Origin: Candidatus Heimdallarchaeota archaeon
GTDB lineage: Archaea > Asgardarchaeota > Heimdallarchaeia > Hodarchaeales > Hodarchaeaceae
Assembly: GCA_019057635.1 (NCBI GenBank)
Contig: DXJL01000104.1
Coordinates: 1-64,000, forward strand
DNA: 64,000 nucleotides
Direction of reading: 5' to 3'
The notes beneath the pieces are model-generated. The model saw only the letters and a program-made list of their open reading frames with translations, was not told the DNA's origin and searched no databases. Below are positions 1 to 9,729 of this stretch, in pieces; the stretch's first letter is position 1, and each line of letters opens with the position of its first letter. The translations under genes and the position numbers were made by a program.

Positions 1-2259
1 AACCCTCTGTATTGCATTCAAAATGACTGAGGGAGGGCCTAACGCAGGATGTTCTGCAATAGGACGTGCGCCAAAAGGCCCATCTGGTTGAGGGGTTTCA
101 ATAAAGATACAACTAAATTTCTCTGGCATGTCAGACAGTCGCGGAATCGCATATCTCCGCAGATTGGTTGTTGTCATATTGCCTGATTCATCATAAACAA
201 TTTTTTCTTTTAACGCTTGGCCTATACCTTGCATCACTCCACCGGTGACTTGTCCGCGTGCTAAAGCAGGATTAATTACTTTTCCCGCGTCAAGAGCTGT
301 TACGAAATGTTGAATGCTAATTTCTCCTGTTTTCTTATTGATTTTTATATCAATTCCTTGACTTCCGAACGTCCACTCATAGGGTTGATACTGTCCAGTT
401 TCTAAGTCTGGAAATGTAACATTACGAACAACTGATGAACCAGTAGCCAATATAGGATTACCTACTGTATGCCCATCAGAGTACTGATAGCCACGCACTA
501 ATTCTTTCAGATCTAGAGATTTTTCCTCATAGCTTACCTTGGTACCATCATAAACTATGTCTTTAAGAGTACAGTCCCATACTAAGGCCGCATTTTGCTT
601 AAATTGCATGATAGATTTTTCACACGCAGATATTATTGCATTTCCAACCCGCATTGTGGTCATACTTGCCACTGTTTGCCATTCATAAGGAGTTAATTGC
701 GTATTTATCTCATAATTGATTCTAATATTATTTACTGGAATATGTAACGTTTGAGCCGCAATTTGGGCAAGTACAGTCAAACTACCCTGTCCTAGTTCAA
801 CTCCACCTGTCGAAATATTCACTGTAAGATCTTCATTGAATTTTAGAAAAACATTCGAGGAGGCATTAGCGGCTTGAACTGGAGATTTAATAAGTCCAAC
901 AGCAGCACGCCCATAGAAAAAACTTTCATCTTCAGGAGGGAGAGGTGTTTCATTAAGTTTTGTTATTGTTTGCGTAAAACATTTTCTAATGTCTCCGTTA
1001 TGATCATTGATGATCTGTCCAAGAGAATTTGTATCGCCAGGACGTAGGAAGTTTTTCATTCTTAAATCATCATACTCCATTCCTAACTTTAAGGCTAATT
1101 TCTCCAACAATCGTTCAATCATGAATTGACCTTCGGGATGTCCGTATCCACGGAAAGCTCCGACTGGTGTGGTATTAGTATAAACACCATAAGACTTGAG
1201 ATTACAATTAGGGAAAAAGTACGGCCCCACACAGTTGTGACCAGCAGCTAGCACTACATTACACCCAGTATCCCCGTAAGCTCCATCTGAAAAATATTGT
1301 GTGGCTTCTATCCCGACGAGTGTGCCATCCTTTTTTGCCCCTAGTTTCATGTGACCTTTCATCCCTCGACCCAAAACTGATCCAATGAAAACTTCTTTTC
1401 GAGTTAGCACAAATTTGACATGATAACCTGGAACTAATCTTGCAGCTAATGCAACAAGAGGTTCAATGGTGTAGTCACTTTTTCCTCCAAATCCTCCTCC
1501 TAAGTATGGGATATGGATATGTATCCTCGTCATTTGTTCAATTTTAAAGTAGTTTGCAAGTACTTCACGAAGTACGAATGGTGCTTGGGAACTACTCCAT
1601 AGATGTAGTTCTCCTGTATGGTCCCATCGGGCAATGGCACCGTGAGGTTCAATAGCCGCGTGGTTCATTAGCGGGTAATCAAAACTATCCTCTACTGTAA
1701 CTTCTGCATCCTGGAAAACATATTCATAATCGCCTTTCTTGAGATGGTACTTGTAAAATATATTTGTCTGAGGTTCTGGGACAAATGTAGGGACATGATG
1801 ATATTTACCATTCTGTTCATGAATAAGGGGCGCTTTTTTATCAGCGGCCTCTATTGGATCCAAAATAAAGGGTAATTCTTTAAAGTCCACATCAATATTT
1901 TCAATTGCAGCCAATGCTTGCTTTTCTGTTTCTGCTATAACGACGGCAATTATCTCACCAGCATGTCTTACCTTATCAATAGCTAATGGTGGTTGATCAA
2001 AGATACAGGTTCCCAACAAATGATTTTTATCTAGGTTTAAAGATTTCCCAGTGAATACTTCATGTACTCCTGGCATATCTATGGCTTTAGTTATTTCAAT
2101 TGAATTAATGATAGCATGAGGAACACCAGCCCTCAGCACTTTCATAATTAAAGTTCTAGGAAAACGTAAATCATCAATATAGAGAGCTGTACCTGTAACT
2201 TTTTCATGGCCATCTGCTCGCGGAATACTAGTCCCTACTACATTATTAAACAACTTCAA
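1..2259 (-). CDS. Xanthine dehydrogenase / aldehyde oxidase-type molybdopterin-binding large subunit, 3' end cut by the window edge
   Basis: Minus-strand frame read by hand from ~2259: LFNNVVGTSIPRADGHEKVTGTALYIDDLRFPRTLIMKVLRAGVPHAIINSIEITKAIDMPGVHEV, and near the edge AEHPALGPPSVILNAIQRV, typical of the XDH a/b-hammerhead and C-terminal Mo domain. No stop inside the window, which explains its absence from the ORF track. TTG start inferred. Confidence 0.85.
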   Translation of the reverse strand, partial: MKLFNNVVGTSIPRADGHEKVTGTALYIDDLRFPRTLIMKVLRAGVPHAIINSIEITKAIDMPGVHEVFTGKSLNLDKNHLLGTCIFDQPPLAIDKVRHAGEIIAVVIAETEKQALAAIENIDVDFKELPFILDPIEAADKKAPLIHEQNGKYHHVPTFVPEPQTNIFYKYHLKKGDYEYVFQDAEVTVEDSFDYPLMNHAAIEPHGAIARWDHTGELHLWSSSQAPFVLREVLANYFKIEQMTRIHIHIPYLGGGFGGKSDYTIEPLVALAARLVPGYHVKFVLTRKEVFIGSVLGRGMKGHMKLGAKKDGTLVGIEATQYFSDGAYGDTGCNVVLAAGHNCVGPYFFPNCNLKSYGVYTNTTPVGAFRGYGHPEGQFMIERLLEKLALKLGMEYDDLRMKNFLRPGDTNSLGQIINDHNGDIRKCFTQTITKLNETPLPPEDESFFYGRAAVGLIKSPVQAANASSNVFLKFNEDLTVNISTGGVELGQGSLTVLAQIAAQTLHIPVNNIRINYEINTQLTPYEWQTVASMTTMRVGNAIISACEKSIMQFKQNAALVWDCTLKDIVYDGTKVSYEEKSLDLKELVRGYQYSDGHTVGNPILATGSSVVRNVTFPDLETGQYQPYEWTFGSQGIDIKINKKTGEISIQHFVTALDAGKVINPALARGQVTGGVMQGIGQALKEKIVYDESGNMTTTNLRRYAIPRLSDMPEKFSCIFIETPQPDGPFGARPIAEHPALGPPSVILNAIQRV

Positions 2260-2414
2260 TTACCAAAAAATATCGGTGTATTCTTGTGTAAAAAATCTTG
2301 TTTCTTCAAGTTCATGAGATTACTAATTCCCTTTGATCATAGGAAAGATGAAAAATTCAAGAAAATGCTTCTCTTAAAATAATTACTAGCTTTTCAATTG
2401 GGTTGTTTTGGATT

Positions 2415-4731
2415 ATGGCATTCACAAATCAAATGAAAATGGGAATAATCAATCTTTCTTCAGGTAAAGTCAATTCTGAAGAAATTTCTTTCAATGATGA
2501 AAGATTTAAGAAATATTTAGGTGGGGAAGGAACCATAATAGAATATCTTTTGAATAATATGCCTACTGATATCGACCCCTTATCTCCTGATAATTATATA
2601 TGCTTTATTACTGGTATATTGAGTGCAACAAAAGTTCCATTTTCTGGTAGGTATACGCATACTATAATCTTACCAAAAGTTGTAGCTAAGAACAACTAAG
2701 GGAGGAAAATCGCTGGTATGCGGACAGCGATGATAGGAAGCAAGACTTGACTAACATATGGAAGTAGGGGGAAAGCTCTTTTATTTTTCACCTCGTACAC
2801 GAATCACATTTTACATAACATTCACAGCTAAGTAAACTCTTAATTCATTTTTACAGTCCCATAATACCTTTTCGGGTCAGGAGTGCTGAGTTTTTCTTAT
2901 AATGCATTATGTAATCACTCACCATCTACTTTTTTGATGAATTATTTATAATGTCCTAACTTTTTTCTACTTCCTCTTATCACGGGAACGTGTAAGTTTT
3001 ATACCGTTTTCCTTCCTTCTTTACAATTTTTCCCAACATTTTTTTAGCTGTGAATTAACGGTTGTTTGTAAATCACCTCTCACAGGCGGTTGGGGTGAAG
3101 CAAATTCAGGAGGCCGTTTTGGATCTGAGCTACGAAAAACAGGATATGATTCGCTCATCATAACAGGAAAAGCCGAACAATTATCAATCATTGTAGTGAC
3201 TGATGATAGAATTGAAATCATAATTGCAAATCAGTTTAAGGGGCTAGATTGTGTTCATACAGAGGACATCTTGAAGGAAGAATATGGTAAAAAAACACAA
3301 ATTGCTAGTATTGGGTTAGCAGAAGAAAATTTAGTATTATTTTCTGGAATTGTTACTGATAAAGGTCGAATTGCCGCTCGGAGTGGAGTAAGCGCTGTTA
3401 TGGGATCGAAAAATCTGAAGGCAGTCGTAGTATGGGGAACTAAATCGATTAAGTCGGCGGATCCTTCAGGTCTCAATGAGTTACGAAAACTGGTCAATAA
3501 GCGGATCAATAAAGGTATTAGTCCACTTATGAAACCTGGACTGAAGGCATCGACAACTTTTGCTCCTTGGATTCGTCGTTTTCGGATAAAGAATTTTGGC
3601 TCAATGAGTCCCAGTAATATGATTATTGAAAGCTATCGACGTTGGGGAACCTGTGCTGGGAGTGCGATTCTTGTAGAAACAGGTGATGCTCCCATTAAAA
3701 ACTGGAAAGGATCATACATTGATTTCCCCTTGAAAAAAAGCTCTAGAATTACTGGGGATAATGTAACCAAATTTCAAGTAAAGAATTATAGTTGTCACAG
3801 CTGTCCTATGGCATGTGGAGGAATAATGAAATACTCAAATGAGCAATTCACTCTTGAAGAAACTCATAAACCTGAGTATGAGACTTTAATCATGCTAGGG
3901 GCAAATTTATTGAATGATGACATCGGAGCAATATATCAATTAAATGATTATTGCAATCGTCAAGGTTTGGATACAATAGCCGCTGGTGCTATCCTAGCTT
4001 TTGTAATAGAAGCGTCAGAAAGCGGAAAAATTCCAAAAGATGAAATGAACGGTTTAAATCCGATTTGGGGTGATCCTAAAGATTATTTATCTTTGTTAAA
4101 ATTGATTACGACGAGAAAAGGGATAGGCGATATACTTGCGGATGGTTTTGCTCGTGCATCAGAACTATATGATACGAATAGTGGAATGCACATCCAAAAC
4201 CAACCTTTACCCGCTCACGACCCTAGATTCTCCAAAAGTATGATTTTACCGTACAGATTGGATCCAGCACCTGGTAGACATACTCCGTTCTCGGAACTAA
4301 TGATTGACCTCACTAAATTTAGTCAAATGTTTCCAGAGATCCCTAAAACCGATCGTTTTTTCAATTTCTATTGTTATCATAAAACTGTATCTTCGCTAGG
4401 GCTGTGTCAGTTCAATTTATTAACAGGAAATTTTCCTGTACTTGAATTCGTAAATTTAGTTATTGGGTTCGACCTCTCAATTGAAGATATTGTGACTATT
4501 GGAGAGAGGATTCTAATTCTAAAACATATATTTAATTTAAGGGAAGGGAAAAATCCTCTTGATTATAAACTACCTGAAAGAGTCTTAGAAAAAGCAGAAC
4601 GAGGGCCAAATAGGGCAATTTCTACTAGTAAGGAAAAAGAATTAATTATGGATTTTCTCGATTCGTTAAATTGGGATACCACTACAACCGTGCCAAATGA
4701 AAAAACGATTGAGGGCACTTGGATTAGATGA
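2415..4731 (+). pseudogene. Aldehyde:ferredoxin oxidoreductase (AOR family), interrupted by a ~403-bp insertion
   Basis: N-terminal piece (2403..2699 ORF) ...GILSATKVPFSGRYT; C-terminal piece resumes at ~3061 VVCKSPLTGGWGEANSGGRFGSELRKTGYDSLIITGKAEQ and runs to 4731. Joining across 2658..3060 gives the contiguous AOR motif VPFSGRYTVVCKSPLTGGWGEANSGG. Confidence 0.85.
2658..3060. mobile_element. Unclassified insertion inside the AOR gene
   Basis: Non-AOR sequence with ACG at both junctions (2655-2657 and 3058-3060). Contains a perfect 7-bp hairpin ATCGCTG-N9-CAGCGAT (2709..2731) and a 12-bp inverted repeat ATTCACAGCTAA (2820..2831) / TTAGCTGTGAAT (3044..3055). No transposase ORF. Confidence 0.6.
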
Positions 4732-4929
4732 ATTTATCTAAATCACTGAAATTCCAGTTAGAAAACCTATTCTGATTCGAATTTTCCTCTAATTTTGTCC
4801 TTCATTACATGGTAATGACAGAATGCTTTTGTAATCATCAATTTCTTCTTAGATTTACTTCCTAGATTCATATCGGAGATTTATTTTACAAAATGACGGT
4901 GAACAATTGTAGCTGAAGAAGAATATATT

Positions 4930-5244
4930 GTGATGATCAACAAGCTAAGGGAGAATTTTCTGACAGAAAAAGCCAAGAAAACTTATAGGAAATGGAATAA
5001 AACAATGGCTTTTAATTTAACGGATTTAGATAAAACATTTTACTTTAATATAGAAGCTGGAAATCCTAATGAGCTTATTGAAGGTGATCCAGAGAAAGCG
5101 GATATCAAGATCAGAACAGATTCAGAAACTTGGGTTGGGATCATGAAAGGTGAGATTGGAGGTATGAAAGCATATACTTCCAAGAAACTAAAAGTGAAAG
5201 GAAGAATGCCTGACCTTTTAAAGCTACAAAAGCTAATGAAATAA
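4930..5244 (+). CDS. SCP2 sterol-transfer-like small protein
   Basis: 104 aa; TMAFNLTDLDKTFYFNIEAGNPNELIEGDPEKADIKIRTDSETWVGIMKGEIGGMKAYTSKKLKVKG matches the SCP2 fold pattern. Confidence 0.75.
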   Translation: MMINKLRENFLTEKAKKTYRKWNKTMAFNLTDLDKTFYFNIEAGNPNELIEGDPEKADIKIRTDSETWVGIMKGEIGGMKAYTSKKLKVKGRMPDLLKLQKLMK

Positions 5245-5291
5245 CTTTTTATTCTTCCCAAAAGGTAATCTGTTAAACTGGTGAATTACTT

Positions 5292-5915
5292 GTGACCGAT
5301 CACGAAAGAAAAGTGTCTTTATGTCTTACCATGAAAGAGCTGTACCAAGAGAAAATACTGACTGATATCGGAGGAAATCTTAGTTTTCGATCTATCGAAG
5401 ATCCTAAAAAGTATTTTTGGATTACTCCTTCAGGTATGAAGAAAGATCTGGTTGAACCTGAGCACCTAATCAAAATGACTATGGACGGTGAAGAAGTAGA
5501 TAGCGATAGTGAACTATCTCCAAGTGTAGAATGGCCTATACATCTTCGTATTTATCAGGAAGACGATGATTTTCAATTCGTAGTCCATTCACACGCACCG
5601 CTTGCTACAGCATTTTCAATTTTAGCGGAACCTCCCAAAATTCCACCGCTTACCGCTGAATTAGGTTTTTTAGTTCCCGAGATCATTATTGTACCGTATC
5701 AACAAAGCGGATCAACAGAATTAGGAGACGCTGTTGCTGAATTATTGTGGGATAGCCAAACTCTTATTCTGGAGAACCACGGTGTTGTTGCGGTTAGTGA
5801 AGACTCGTTTCAGAATGCAGCTATAAAAACACGAGCATTAGAAGAATACCTTCAGCTTTATCTAAATATTAAGAAATTTGGAGAAAAAATTCGTCCTTTT
5901 CCAGGTTTTGATTAG
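5292..5915 (+). CDS. Class II aldolase/adducin family protein
   Basis: GGNLSFR, ITPSG, VVHSHAP, LENHGVVAV motifs of fuculose-phosphate-aldolase-type enzymes. Confidence 0.88.
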   Translation: MTDHERKVSLCLTMKELYQEKILTDIGGNLSFRSIEDPKKYFWITPSGMKKDLVEPEHLIKMTMDGEEVDSDSELSPSVEWPIHLRIYQEDDDFQFVVHSHAPLATAFSILAEPPKIPPLTAELGFLVPEIIIVPYQQSGSTELGDAVAELLWDSQTLILENHGVVAVSEDSFQNAAIKTRALEEYLQLYLNIKKFGEKIRPFPGFD

Positions 5916-5946
5916 AGTGTGATAAGAAATTGCCATAGTACTACCT

Positions 5947-6037
5947 TTCTCTTGTTGCTAACCTGCCGGATAGCGGATGTGTGACTCATCCTGTCCAGAA
6001 CTATTTTCCAAATAGTTGTCTGACAAATCTAGTCATG
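5947..6037 (+). ncRNA. Stand-alone TnpB 3'-end copy (candidate solo omega-RNA / PATE-like unit), copy 1
   Basis: 91 nt closely matching the 3' end of the tnpB at 31895..33198; translates VANLPDSGCVTHPVQNYF versus TnpB VAHLLDSGCVTHPVQNSF. Hairpin AACTATTT-TCC-AAATAGTT (5999..6017) followed by GTCTGACAAATCTAGTCATG. Confidence 0.6.
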
Positions 6038-6233
6038 TGAATAGTACATTGGTGATATTAGTGGAACTCAAAAAATTCACTCACCGTTACATTTCTACTT
6101 AGGGTTCGAATTTTAGGGAAGATTAACTTCAAGATTTTTATGTTAAATCTAGAAAGTGGAAAAAGTTTTTAGGCCTATTCAGCACTAAAGGACTTAACTT
6201 TTGAAAATTTAATTAGAAAAGGAGAAATTTCTG

Positions 6234-7484
6234 ATGTTGGATATTTTACTCACAGGTAATGAGAAGGAAATTAAATATAAGGTACGAAAAGTCATTAAAA
6301 CCATTCCTCCTTCTATGTTACGAAAGATGGATCAGGAGGAAATTCAATATCCTACGAATTTCATCAAAGATCTAGCTAAGCAAAACCTCCTTGGAGTACG
6401 CTTTCCTGTGGAGTTTGGTGGTTTGGGACTAAGCTGGGTTGCCGAATCAGCTGTTATTGAAGAAGTTGGTGTTCTGGGCCCAGCCCTAGGTTGTCTCTAT
6501 TCTCTTCCAAGTATTGTTGGAGAAGCAATCAATCAATTTGGGACGCAAGAACAGAAACAGAAGTACTTACAACCGATACTAGAAGGAAGACTCTATACCG
6601 CAGAAGCGTTGACTGAGCCTAGAGGGGGATCAGATTTTTTTGGGGCAACATGTAAAGCGGAAAAGCAGGGGGATTCATATATACTCAATGGGCAAAAACG
6701 TTTTGTAGTTGGTGCCGAAGGAGCTGAAATTTTTCTAGTTTACGCAAAAACAGACCTAAAGGCATCAGACCCCAGAGCCTCTATTAGCACTTTTCTTGTA
6801 GAAAGAGTATCTGGTGTAGAAATAAAGCATGTCTATGGTTTGATGGGATCAAGGGGAGGAGGTACTGGTCGTCTTGTTTTTGAAAATGTTGAAATTCCTG
6901 AAGAAAACCTTATAGGTGAGTTAAATGCTGGAGGTGAAATTTTCAATCAAATGATGATTCCAGAACGAATGACTTCCGCTGCTGGTGCTATTGGAGCTGC
7001 ACGTGCTGGTCTTCGAGTTGCTGGTAAATATAGTTCTCGACGTAAAGCATTTGGACGACCTATTCGGAAATTTCAAGCTGTTTCATTCAAAATTGCAGAA
7101 AGCCTAACACTTCTTGATGCAGCGAGTAGTCTCCTCTTTACAACAAGTCGAACAATAGATCAAAATAAAGGGTTAACAAGCGGAGTAATTCGTCGACTGG
7201 TATCTGAAACTAAGAAATTCGCCACTGATTCGGCTTGGAATGTTATAAATCATGCAATGCAAATTCTTGGGGGCATAGGGTATACCAATGTGTATCCAAT
7301 TGAACGTCTTCTAAGAGACATTAGATTAATGAGTATTTGGACCGGTACAAATGAAATTATGAGTTTACTTATCCAGCATGAGTATTATAAGGAAATTCTC
7401 GAATCTGATCCAAACTTGGAGTCAAGGGATGTGGAACATGATGCTACTGGGGCAGAATTTACTGAAGAGAAGGTATATGAATAA
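6234..7484 (+). CDS. Acyl-CoA dehydrogenase
   Basis: YTAEALTEPRGGSDFFG, RRKAFGRPI, ILGGIGYTNVYPIERLLRDIRLMSIWTGTNEI motifs. Confidence 0.93.
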   Translation: MLDILLTGNEKEIKYKVRKVIKTIPPSMLRKMDQEEIQYPTNFIKDLAKQNLLGVRFPVEFGGLGLSWVAESAVIEEVGVLGPALGCLYSLPSIVGEAINQFGTQEQKQKYLQPILEGRLYTAEALTEPRGGSDFFGATCKAEKQGDSYILNGQKRFVVGAEGAEIFLVYAKTDLKASDPRASISTFLVERVSGVEIKHVYGLMGSRGGGTGRLVFENVEIPEENLIGELNAGGEIFNQMMIPERMTSAAGAIGAARAGLRVAGKYSSRRKAFGRPIRKFQAVSFKIAESLTLLDAASSLLFTTSRTIDQNKGLTSGVIRRLVSETKKFATDSAWNVINHAMQILGGIGYTNVYPIERLLRDIRLMSIWTGTNEIMSLLIQHEYYKEILESDPNLESRDVEHDATGAEFTEEKVYE

Positions 7485-7530
7485 TAGAAAATCTTAAGTA
7501 CTCATAAACCAATTCTTTTGTGATTGGGAT

Positions 7531-7830
7531 ATGGATGAGCGCACAAAAAATAATCAAAAGACTCTATACGAGAGCTTTTTTGGTGGAAAAGATTATTCAC
7601 TTAGTGGGCCCATTTTTTATTTAGCCTCGGGTATTATTTGTTTATTTGTTGTATTTGGTCTACTTTTTACCGAGATCTATCTCCCAGATGTCGTTGATAA
7701 TTTCCAATCAATACGTCCTGATATTAGTTTTCCCTTTTTTGGTATATTATTAATTCTATGCATTTCAGGAGGAGTAATTGGAGTCTGTTTCGGTCTTATT
7801 GGGATTTTATGGAGAAATTCAAAAAAATAA
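7531..7830 (+). CDS. Small two-TM membrane protein
   Basis: 99 aa with two hydrophobic segments; short intergenic spacing to neighbours. Confidence 0.5.
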   Translation: MDERTKNNQKTLYESFFGGKDYSLSGPIFYLASGIICLFVVFGLLFTEIYLPDVVDNFQSIRPDISFPFFGILLILCISGGVIGVCFGLIGILWRNSKK

Positions 7831-7935
7831 TTTATAATCGTCTTTCTCCAGCTGATATTATTCACGAAAAATTCTTTATGACTGTGAAGAGTGCACATAT
7901 ATTGTCTGCTTTACCGACGAATACGTGTGTTAGTA

Positions 7936-9516
7936 ATGGCTATTGTTAGAACCCACCTCATACATCAGGAATATCGTGATTCAGTTCAGTTAATGAGAGC
8001 TGCATCTAGTGTCAGCAAAGAAATTGACGGTGTCAAAATAGCTTCTGTAATGATGGGCACAAAAAAGAATAAACCTTTATTAGAAGAGGTTGGACTCCTC
8101 ACTCCCGAGGCTATTATAGCAGACGCGAATGATATAATTATTTCAATTCGAGCTGACTCGGAAGCAATTGCAGAAGCAGCCATCAGTTTTATCATTGATT
8201 ATCTTTCTCAATCTGTTCAATCCTCTCATGATAGCACATTATTGTACCGGTCTATTCGAGGTGCTCTTACGGGTCTCCCTGATGCAAATTTGGCTGTGAT
8301 TTCAGTTCCAGGAGAATATGCTGCAAGAGATTCTCATATTGCTTTAATGAATGATCTTAATGTTCTTCTTTTTTCTGATAATATCTCTTTAGAAGATGAA
8401 ATTCGATTGAAAAAGGAAGCACATAGTAAAGGCCTTCTATTAATGGGACCAGACTGTGGTACCGCCATGATTAAAAATGTTGGATTGGGTTTCTGTAATA
8501 TAGTAAATCCTGGTTCCATTGGTATTATAGCTGCATCTGGTACAGGAACTCAAGAGGTAATGACATTATGTCATCATCTGAATTTAGGTGTAACACATGC
8601 TATTGGTACAGGATCGAGAGATGTGACGGATACTGTTGGAGGAATCACAATGATAGATGGGTTACATGCTTTAGAAAGGGACACCTCTATTAAACTTATT
8701 ATATTGGTTTCGAAACCTCCAGAAGCAAATACGATGTCCAAAATCGTGAGGGAAATTAGGAATTGTTCGAAACCAGTTATCATAAACTTTCTCGGTAAAC
8801 ACCACGGATATTGTGATTTTCCAAATAAATCTGTGACTGTTGATACACTTGAAGAAGCAGCTTACACTGCAGCAACGTTTATACAGTCAGGTAAGTTAAC
8901 ACGAACAACTATTCAGTTCGAAGATGAAGTGAAAGTAGTAAATTCCCTAAGAGAAGCAAAACAACGTCTCCATCCTGATCAAAAATTTATTCGAGGACTG
9001 TTCGCTGGAGGCACTTTCACCTTTGAAGCAGCTCAGATCATCAGAGATCTGTTATTAACAAAGGATTCACTCTATACCAATGTCCACCTTGATGGGACAC
9101 GGATTATTGAAAATGTTAAGACAAGTCAAGGTAATACTCTGATTGATATGGGAGCAGATGAGTTTACACTTGGTAAACCTCATCCTATGATTGATCAAAC
9201 TGAGCGTACTCAGCGATTTTTGAAAGAAATTAATGATCCTGAAACAGCTGTGATTCTACTGGATTTTGTACTAGGGTACGGATCCCATCCTGATCCAGTC
9301 CTTGATATGGAAGATGCATTTCTCCAATGGAAAAAGAATGACAGGTTCATTCCTATTGTAGCACATGTTTGCGGTACACCTTTAGATCCACAGGATTATA
9401 ACAATTCTCTCAATCGATTGGCGTCTCATGGTATAATTACAATGCCTACTAATGCTCAAGCAGCAAAATTAGCTGCTTTAATCGCCTTAAAGAAAGATAA
9501 AACTGAAATAAAATAA
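7936..9516 (+). CDS. fdrA: FdrA-like acyl-CoA synthetase-family protein (oxamate carbamoyltransferase-associated type)
   Basis: MNDLNVLLFSDNISLEDEIRLKKEAHSKGLLLMGPDCGTAMIKNVGLGFCNIVNPGSIGIIAASGTGTQEV is a characteristic FdrA block. Start moved from 7891 to MAIVRTHLIHQEYRDSVQLM at 7936. Confidence 0.88.
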   Translation: MAIVRTHLIHQEYRDSVQLMRAASSVSKEIDGVKIASVMMGTKKNKPLLEEVGLLTPEAIIADANDIIISIRADSEAIAEAAISFIIDYLSQSVQSSHDSTLLYRSIRGALTGLPDANLAVISVPGEYAARDSHIALMNDLNVLLFSDNISLEDEIRLKKEAHSKGLLLMGPDCGTAMIKNVGLGFCNIVNPGSIGIIAASGTGTQEVMTLCHHLNLGVTHAIGTGSRDVTDTVGGITMIDGLHALERDTSIKLIILVSKPPEANTMSKIVREIRNCSKPVIINFLGKHHGYCDFPNKSVTVDTLEEAAYTAATFIQSGKLTRTTIQFEDEVKVVNSLREAKQRLHPDQKFIRGLFAGGTFTFEAAQIIRDLLLTKDSLYTNVHLDGTRIIENVKTSQGNTLIDMGADEFTLGKPHPMIDQTERTQRFLKEINDPETAVILLDFVLGYGSHPDPVLDMEDAFLQWKKNDRFIPIVAHVCGTPLDPQDYNNSLNRLASHGIITMPTNAQAAKLAALIALKKDKTEIK

Positions 9517-9529
9517 GAGATGTAAGGTT

Positions 9530-9703
9530 ATGACGAAGAAAATTGATGAATTAGTAAAAGATGGGCCAGTGGTAATAAATATCGGATTACGTTCTTTTTT
9601 TGAGGCATCTAAAACTCAAGGTATCCCAGTAGTTCATATTAAATGGGAACCACCAGCAAGGGGTAATCGTGAGCTCCTACATTTATTGGATAAGCTGCTC
9701 TAA
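9530..9703 (+). CDS. Small FdrA-domain protein (57 aa)
   Basis: Missed by the ORF track (below length cutoff). Translates MTKKIDELVKDGPVVINIGLRSFFEASKTQGIPVVHIKWEPPARGNRELLHLLDKLL; resembles the small proteins annotated as fdrA domain proteins between fdrA and DUF1116 genes. Confidence 0.8.
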   Translation: MTKKIDELVKDGPVVINIGLRSFFEASKTQGIPVVHIKWEPPARGNRELLHLLDKLL

Positions 9704-9729
9704 TCTACTTTACTAGCTAACATACAAGT

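Noticed and set aside
2658-3060. Group II intron or archaeal mRNA intron as explanation of the AOR interruption
   Set aside because: No GUGYG 5' end, no recognisable domain V, no bulge-helix-bulge at the junctions; kept only as an unclassified insertion.
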